The position numbers and the translations under genes were made by a program. The notes under the pieces were generated by a model that saw only the letters and a list, made by a program, of their open reading frames with translations, had not been told where the DNA came from and ran no database searches. A DNA stretch of 9,216 bases, from the NCBI GenBank assembly GCA_015233295.1, contig JADFYC010000131.1, positions 1 to 9,216 on the forward strand, read 5' to 3'. The DNA comes from Deltaproteobacteria bacterium (GTDB taxonomy: Bacteria > Desulfobacterota > JADFXK01). Positions 6,327-9,216 of the stretch are shown piece after piece (position 1 is the first letter of the stretch; each line of letters opens with the position of its first letter).

Positions 6327-7211
6327 CTATCGCGTCACGCCGAGGTAGATCGCGCCCAGGGCCAGGCAAGCCCCTAACGCTTCCACGGCGGTGGTCGGCC
6401 GGGAAAAAAACAGCAAGTCCCAGATAAAGGCCAGGGTCGGCTGAATGAGCAAGAATAGCCCGACTTGGGAGGAGGCCGTCCTGGGCAACCCTTTGGAGAT
6501 AAATACCCAGCCGAAGACCTGGCCGAAAAGACCGTAACCAATTAAGGCCGCCCAAGTTTGGCCGTCTGGGATGGCCAGGCTCTCTCCGGTCAGAACGGAA
6601 AACAGGCCCAAGATGCCGGCTGTGGTGAATGAGATGATAGCCAGTCCGGCCTCTACCGGTAAACGCCGGACATGAGCCCGCGACCATCTTAAAACCAGGA
6701 TGTAAACTGCGTAACATACTGCCGTGATCAAAGAGAAGACGACCCCCCAATGATAATCTTTGCCTAATCGGTGCCAGTTTAGCCCCGCCACCAGGTAGAG
6801 ACCGGTCATTGACAGGGGAATGGCCAACCCTAACCGCCAGGTCAGCTTTTCTTTGAACACCAAGATTCCGAAAGCGCCTAGAAAAAAGACCTGGAAATTG
6901 GACAAGAGGGTGGCCAGGCCGGGCCCAATGTAGTGGATACTCCGATGCCAGAAGCCCAGGTCCAAGGCAAACATCAGACCACACAGGATTGAGGTCAGGA
7001 AGAACCGCCAGCCGGCCCAAAGCGGTTCGCCTTTGATTAACACCAGGGCGACCAGAACCAGCCCGCCAAAAAGGACACGGTAAAACCCGGCCGTGGTCGG
7101 CCCGACATGGGCCAGTTTAACGAAAACGGCTGAAAAACTGATCATGGAGGCCCCGGCCATCACCTGTAATCGGGCGATCAGTCTCTCTCGGGCCAGGGCG
7201 GGATCGACCAT
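6327..7211 (-). CDS. EamA/DMT-family transporter, 10 transmembrane helices
   Basis: Inner-membrane permease of the drug/metabolite transporter superfamily, 294 residues, the usual length for this family. Two EamA repeats are visible: about 18-143 (opening GASMISFSAVFVKLA, with FYRVLFGG at 43-50, LSNFQVFFLGAFG and FKEKLT) and about 154-291 (opening HWGVVFSLITAVCYAVY, with FGQVFGWVFISKGLPR and a closing GACLALGAIYLG). The FYR and P-x-x-A/F-type helix ends are typical of EamA proteins, which mostly export amino acids or other small metabolites. The substrate cannot be told from sequence. The ATG (- strand) is preceded by only a weak AGG eight bases upstream. It lies 137 bp downstream of the phosphoesterase gene on the same strand. 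Its last 35 codons recur on the + strand at 8878-8985. Confidence 0.93.
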   Translation of the reverse strand: MVDPALARERLIARLQVMAGASMISFSAVFVKLAHVGPTTAGFYRVLFGGLVLVALVLIKGEPLWAGWRFFLTSILCGLMFALDLGFWHRSIHYIGPGLATLLSNFQVFFLGAFGILVFKEKLTWRLGLAIPLSMTGLYLVAGLNWHRLGKDYHWGVVFSLITAVCYAVYILVLRWSRAHVRRLPVEAGLAIISFTTAGILGLFSVLTGESLAIPDGQTWAALIGYGLFGQVFGWVFISKGLPRTASSQVGLFLLIQPTLAFIWDLLFFSRPTTAVEALGACLALGAIYLGVTR

Positions 7212-7246
7212 TTTGATAACCTGTGGCGATAGGATGCTTAATTCCA

Positions 7247-7262
7247 GCCTTCAAAAGAAGGC
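7247..7262 (-). terminator. Short perfect hairpin between the phosphoesterase and transporter genes
   Basis: GCCTTC and GAAGGC form a perfect 6-bp stem around a four-base loop, 86 bases past the phosphoesterase stop on the - strand. No T-run follows in either direction, so terminator function is doubtful. The remaining bases of this 137-bp gap show nothing clear. Confidence 0.25.
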
Positions 7263-7348
7263 GTGATCCCGACGATGCAGAGGTTTTTGGGGTAGACCAC
7301 AGTGTCAGCTCGGGACCAGGAAGCCCGTATGGGGCCGTTAACCCGCAA

Positions 7349-8830
7349 CTATTTGGCTACTTTTTTCTTGACCGCCATGAGATCGTCCACTTCGTCAATA
7401 ACCTGGCCGGTAATCGAGATGAATTTCAGAGACAGTCGAGAGGCATCGGCGTGAAACAAGAGATAGCCTCGCTGCAGCGACATGACCGCGGGCGTCCAGG
7501 GGGAATCTTCCGGGGCATGATAGGGCGCTCCGCCAGTGCCGGCGGTGATCTGCCAGGTGGGTTGGACGAAATCCGGATTGGCCGATATCTGGTCTAATTT
7601 ACCGTCTTTATTGGCATCATCTGCCGGGAAAAGCCCCACGGGTGTCCGCTGATCGATGAGGGTCCGGTGGTAGGAGTGTTCATGACCGGTCAGGACGGCG
7701 GCTACTTTGGTTGACTGGGCCATGGATTTCCAGAAACGATTCCGTACTTCGATCATCCCCAGCTTTTCCGGTTCCAATTTTTGACCTTTCCGGGAGTAGG
7801 CTCTGACATTGTTGTCCCCTTGCCACCACATCCCATCCTTCATGTGGCCACCACAGGGAAACACAACTTGTTGACAAAATACAACTACATAGCGTACGGT
7901 AGCGTTTGCCTCTGCCTGGGTCAGCACATTTTCAAACCAAGATAACTGCTCCTCGAAGATATAACCTTCCGGGGATCCACCATACGTGGGAATCGCTTGA
8001 TTGGTGGTCCACCAGTAGTTGTTGTTGACGCAGATGAATAGTACCGGCCCGTACTGGAAATGGTAAGCATTTTTTTGATAGGTCGGCCGACGTGGGTCGG
8101 AGGGTTGCGGGCCATTGACCGGATTGTAGAATTCATCGGCAAAGACGGCCTCGGCGCTTTGTTCGTTATAGGGCCATTTGTCCAGTTGAATCCCATGAGG
8201 GCTACCATCATCATAAACATTAGACAAAGCCTCATGGTTGCCCATGGCCGTGAATATCGGCCGGCTTCGCCAGAATCCCGCCACCGATTGCTTCCATCCT
8301 TTCAGTTGCAGTCGAAAGTCCTCGGTATCAGAGGTATACCCTTTGATTAAATCTCCGTCCGCGAGCATCAACTCCGCCCCGCGGCGATAGGCGTCTTGGG
8401 TTAAACGGGACAAGACCGAGGAGTTGTGACCCATGTAATCCCGTTCGCCTCGTTCTTCACCGGCCCGGGTATCGCTGATGAAGCTGAAAGTGACCGGGCC
8501 CTGGCCGGGTCGAGGGGCTGTCTTAAAAAGATAAGGTTCCGAGACGACTCGTTCGCCATTGGGCGTGTCACCCTGGATCACATAAATATATTCAGACTCA
8601 GGTTGCAGACCGCTAATTGTCAGTTGATGGCGGGTGAGTTGGGAGGCTTCAGAAAAGGAGGCAACAGTGTCGACCAGGTATTCAACATTGCCGACTTTGA
8701 CAGCCGGGCCGGGCGAGGGTGTGGTTTTAGGCGCCGAACTAATGACCCGGGCCAGATGAACCAGGCCTAACGCCGGTAGGTCGGTCTCCCAAATGATAGT
8801 CGCCTGGGTGGGGGAATCGCTCGTAACCAT
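7349..8830 (-). CDS. Purple-acid-phosphatase-like metallophosphoesterase, 5'-truncated
   Basis: Calcineurin-type phosphoesterase with an N-terminal fibronectin-like domain as in purple acid phosphatases, normally exported. Numbering from the ATG at 8830: Fn3-like domain about 1-105, catalytic domain about 112-470. Metal motifs seen are SDTR (D120), GDL (D160), GNHE (197-200) and GHEH (382-385). The motif expected to supply a further His near 318-324 reads FCQQVVF, with Gln-Gln in place. A calcium-loop-like DANKDGKLD lies at 405-413. The start is suspect: the frame stays open upstream to the stop codon at 8885-8887 and encodes further domain-like residues (ETFIKNLSLVEGPQI) but no ATG, GTG or TTG, and no signal peptide. 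Homology ends where the eamA remnant begins. I read it as a gene that has lost its start, signal peptide and promoter. The substrate is unknown; the family call is firm, but expression and activity are doubtful. Confidence 0.85.
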   Translation of the reverse strand: MVTSDSPTQATIIWETDLPALGLVHLARVISSAPKTTPSPGPAVKVGNVEYLVDTVASFSEASQLTRHQLTISGLQPESEYIYVIQGDTPNGERVVSEPYLFKTAPRPGQGPVTFSFISDTRAGEERGERDYMGHNSSVLSRLTQDAYRRGAELMLADGDLIKGYTSDTEDFRLQLKGWKQSVAGFWRSRPIFTAMGNHEALSNVYDDGSPHGIQLDKWPYNEQSAEAVFADEFYNPVNGPQPSDPRRPTYQKNAYHFQYGPVLFICVNNNYWWTTNQAIPTYGGSPEGYIFEEQLSWFENVLTQAEANATVRYVVVFCQQVVFPCGGHMKDGMWWQGDNNVRAYSRKGQKLEPEKLGMIEVRNRFWKSMAQSTKVAAVLTGHEHSYHRTLIDQRTPVGLFPADDANKDGKLDQISANPDFVQPTWQITAGTGGAPYHAPEDSPWTPAVMSLQRGYLLFHADASRLSLKFISITGQVIDEVDDLMAVKKKVAK

Positions 8831-8877
8831 GATCTGGGGGCCTTCAACCAGGGACAGGTTTTTGATGAAAGTCTCCC

Positions 8878-8985
8878 CTGGCCTTTATTTGGGACTTGCT
8901 GTTTTTCTCCCGGCCAACCACCGCCGTGGAAGCTCTAGGGGCATGCCTGGCCCTGGGTGCGATCTACCTCGGCGTGACGCGATAG
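8878..8985 (+). pseudogene. 3' remnant of a second EamA transporter gene
   Basis: Thirty-five codons plus TAG on the + strand encode LAFIWDLLFF through IYLGVTR, identical residue for residue to positions 260-294 of the transporter at 6327-7211. At DNA level 101 of 108 bases agree with the reverse complement of 6327-6434, and all seven differences are synonymous. No start codon or upstream EamA sequence exists; immediately to the left is phosphoesterase coding sequence of the opposite strand. It is therefore a broken fragment and not an independent gene. Some resemblance continues a few bases past the stop (TAGCCCA in both). Confidence 0.9.
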
Positions 8986-9216
8986 CCCAGGAATCTGGAT
9001 ATCGGCCTAAAAGTGCTCGAAATCACTATCGTCAGCATCTGTCAGGTGTAATGCCACACCCTTTTTCTGATCTTTGGCAGACGGTTGTCCTGGTGAGGCT
9101 ATTTCTTTTTTCGAGGTTCCGTGCTGTAGCCCGGCCTGGCGGGGGGTCTTAAATAAAGTCGAAGGAACCATGTGGTCACTAATCGCTGACCGGCCCCGGT
9201 GGTGATCTAATCTAAA
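8986..9216. other. Right-edge stretch with no recognisable gene
   Basis: These 231 bases contain no frame with convincing protein character on either strand. A weak hairpin with a T-run lies at 9045-9066. A minimal reading frame of 11 codons (9170-9205) preceded by AAGGA is too short to support. The stretch is probably decayed flank or intergenic sequence. Confidence 0.5.
9045..9066 (+). terminator. Weak Rho-independent terminator candidate after the eamA remnant
   Basis: GGTGT (9045-9049) pairs perfectly with ACACC (9056-9060) around a six-base loop, followed by C and five T. The stem is short. Its position 60 bases after the remnant's stop codon fits an old terminator of the lost second eamA gene. 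Confidence 0.35.

Noticed and set aside
6295..7020. Open frame of 241 codons on the - strand overlapping the EamA gene in another phase
   Set aside because: The overlapping 294-codon frame has the full ten-helix EamA pattern; this one is Arg/Pro/Gly-rich with no membrane segments.
7212..7248. Possible -35/-10 pair for the transporter gene on the - strand (TTGAAG, 17 bases, TATCGC)
   Set aside because: The -10 matches at only three of six positions and the -35 overlaps the 7247-7262 hairpin; too weak to annotate.
8793..9152. Open frame of 119 codons on the + strand across the eamA remnant
   Set aside because: Its middle is the eamA remnant read in the wrong phase (it matches the wrong-phase reading of the intact gene), and its start overlaps phosphoesterase coding sequence.
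9170..9205. Eleven-codon peptide MWSLIADRPRW preceded by AAGGA, considered as a leader peptide
   Set aside because: The window ends before any downstream gene or attenuator can be seen, and two Trp codons at opposite ends do not make a regulatory run.

Overview
The window (GC roughly in the low 50s percent by eye) looks like chromosome of a free-living, motile Gram-negative bacterium. The style of its receptors (poly-HAMP segments with a YVDRISKGD-PPRITDEY signature, C-terminal CheR-tether pentapeptides) and a dispersed repeat of the AGATTCCTC...GGAATGACA kind suggest a Desulfobacterota/'deltaproteobacterial' sulfate reducer or syntroph. This assignment is inference from style, not from a marker gene.

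The left two thirds (1-6130, all + strand) is a chemoreceptor cluster. It begins with the last 77 codons of one methyl-accepting chemotaxis protein (MCP). Next comes a very long MCP of about 970 residues with a periplasmic four-helix-type sensor, six to seven consecutive HAMP-like units and a cysteine-rich PAS domain. A CheW coupling protein and a more conventional 611-residue MCP with two HAMP units follow. The two complete MCPs share an almost interchangeable 3' module (last HAMP, signalling hairpin, linker, CheR-tether pentapeptide) but have different front ends. The partial MCP at the left edge has the same tail. All three would feed the same CheA/CheW machinery; no cheA, cheR, cheB or cheY lies in the window. 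A 341-bp gap before cheW holds a hairpin, a pair of direct repeats and a good sigma70-like promoter, so cheW and the last mcp probably form one transcription unit.

Between the last MCP and the convergent gene to its right (6131-6326) lies a nested inverted-repeat element that looks like a small non-coding dispersed repeat (MITE/REP-like).

The right third is mainly - strand: an intact EamA/DMT-family 10-helix transporter (6327-7211) and, upstream of it, a purple-acid-phosphatase-like metallophosphoesterase (7349-8830). The phosphoesterase frame is open only as far as 8884 and has lost its 5' end. Exactly where its homology stops (about 8877), a 35-codon 3' remnant of a second eamA copy begins on the + strand. 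Its protein is identical to the intact transporter's C-terminus, while its DNA differs only at synonymous sites. The simplest reading is a deletion that removed both 5' ends of a divergently transcribed phosphoesterase/eamA pair. The last 231 bases hold a weak terminator and no recognisable gene.

I do not see a clearly new biological system here. The points most worth following up are the truncation junction at 8877, the nested repeat at 6148-6311, and the poly-HAMP/Cys-PAS receptor.
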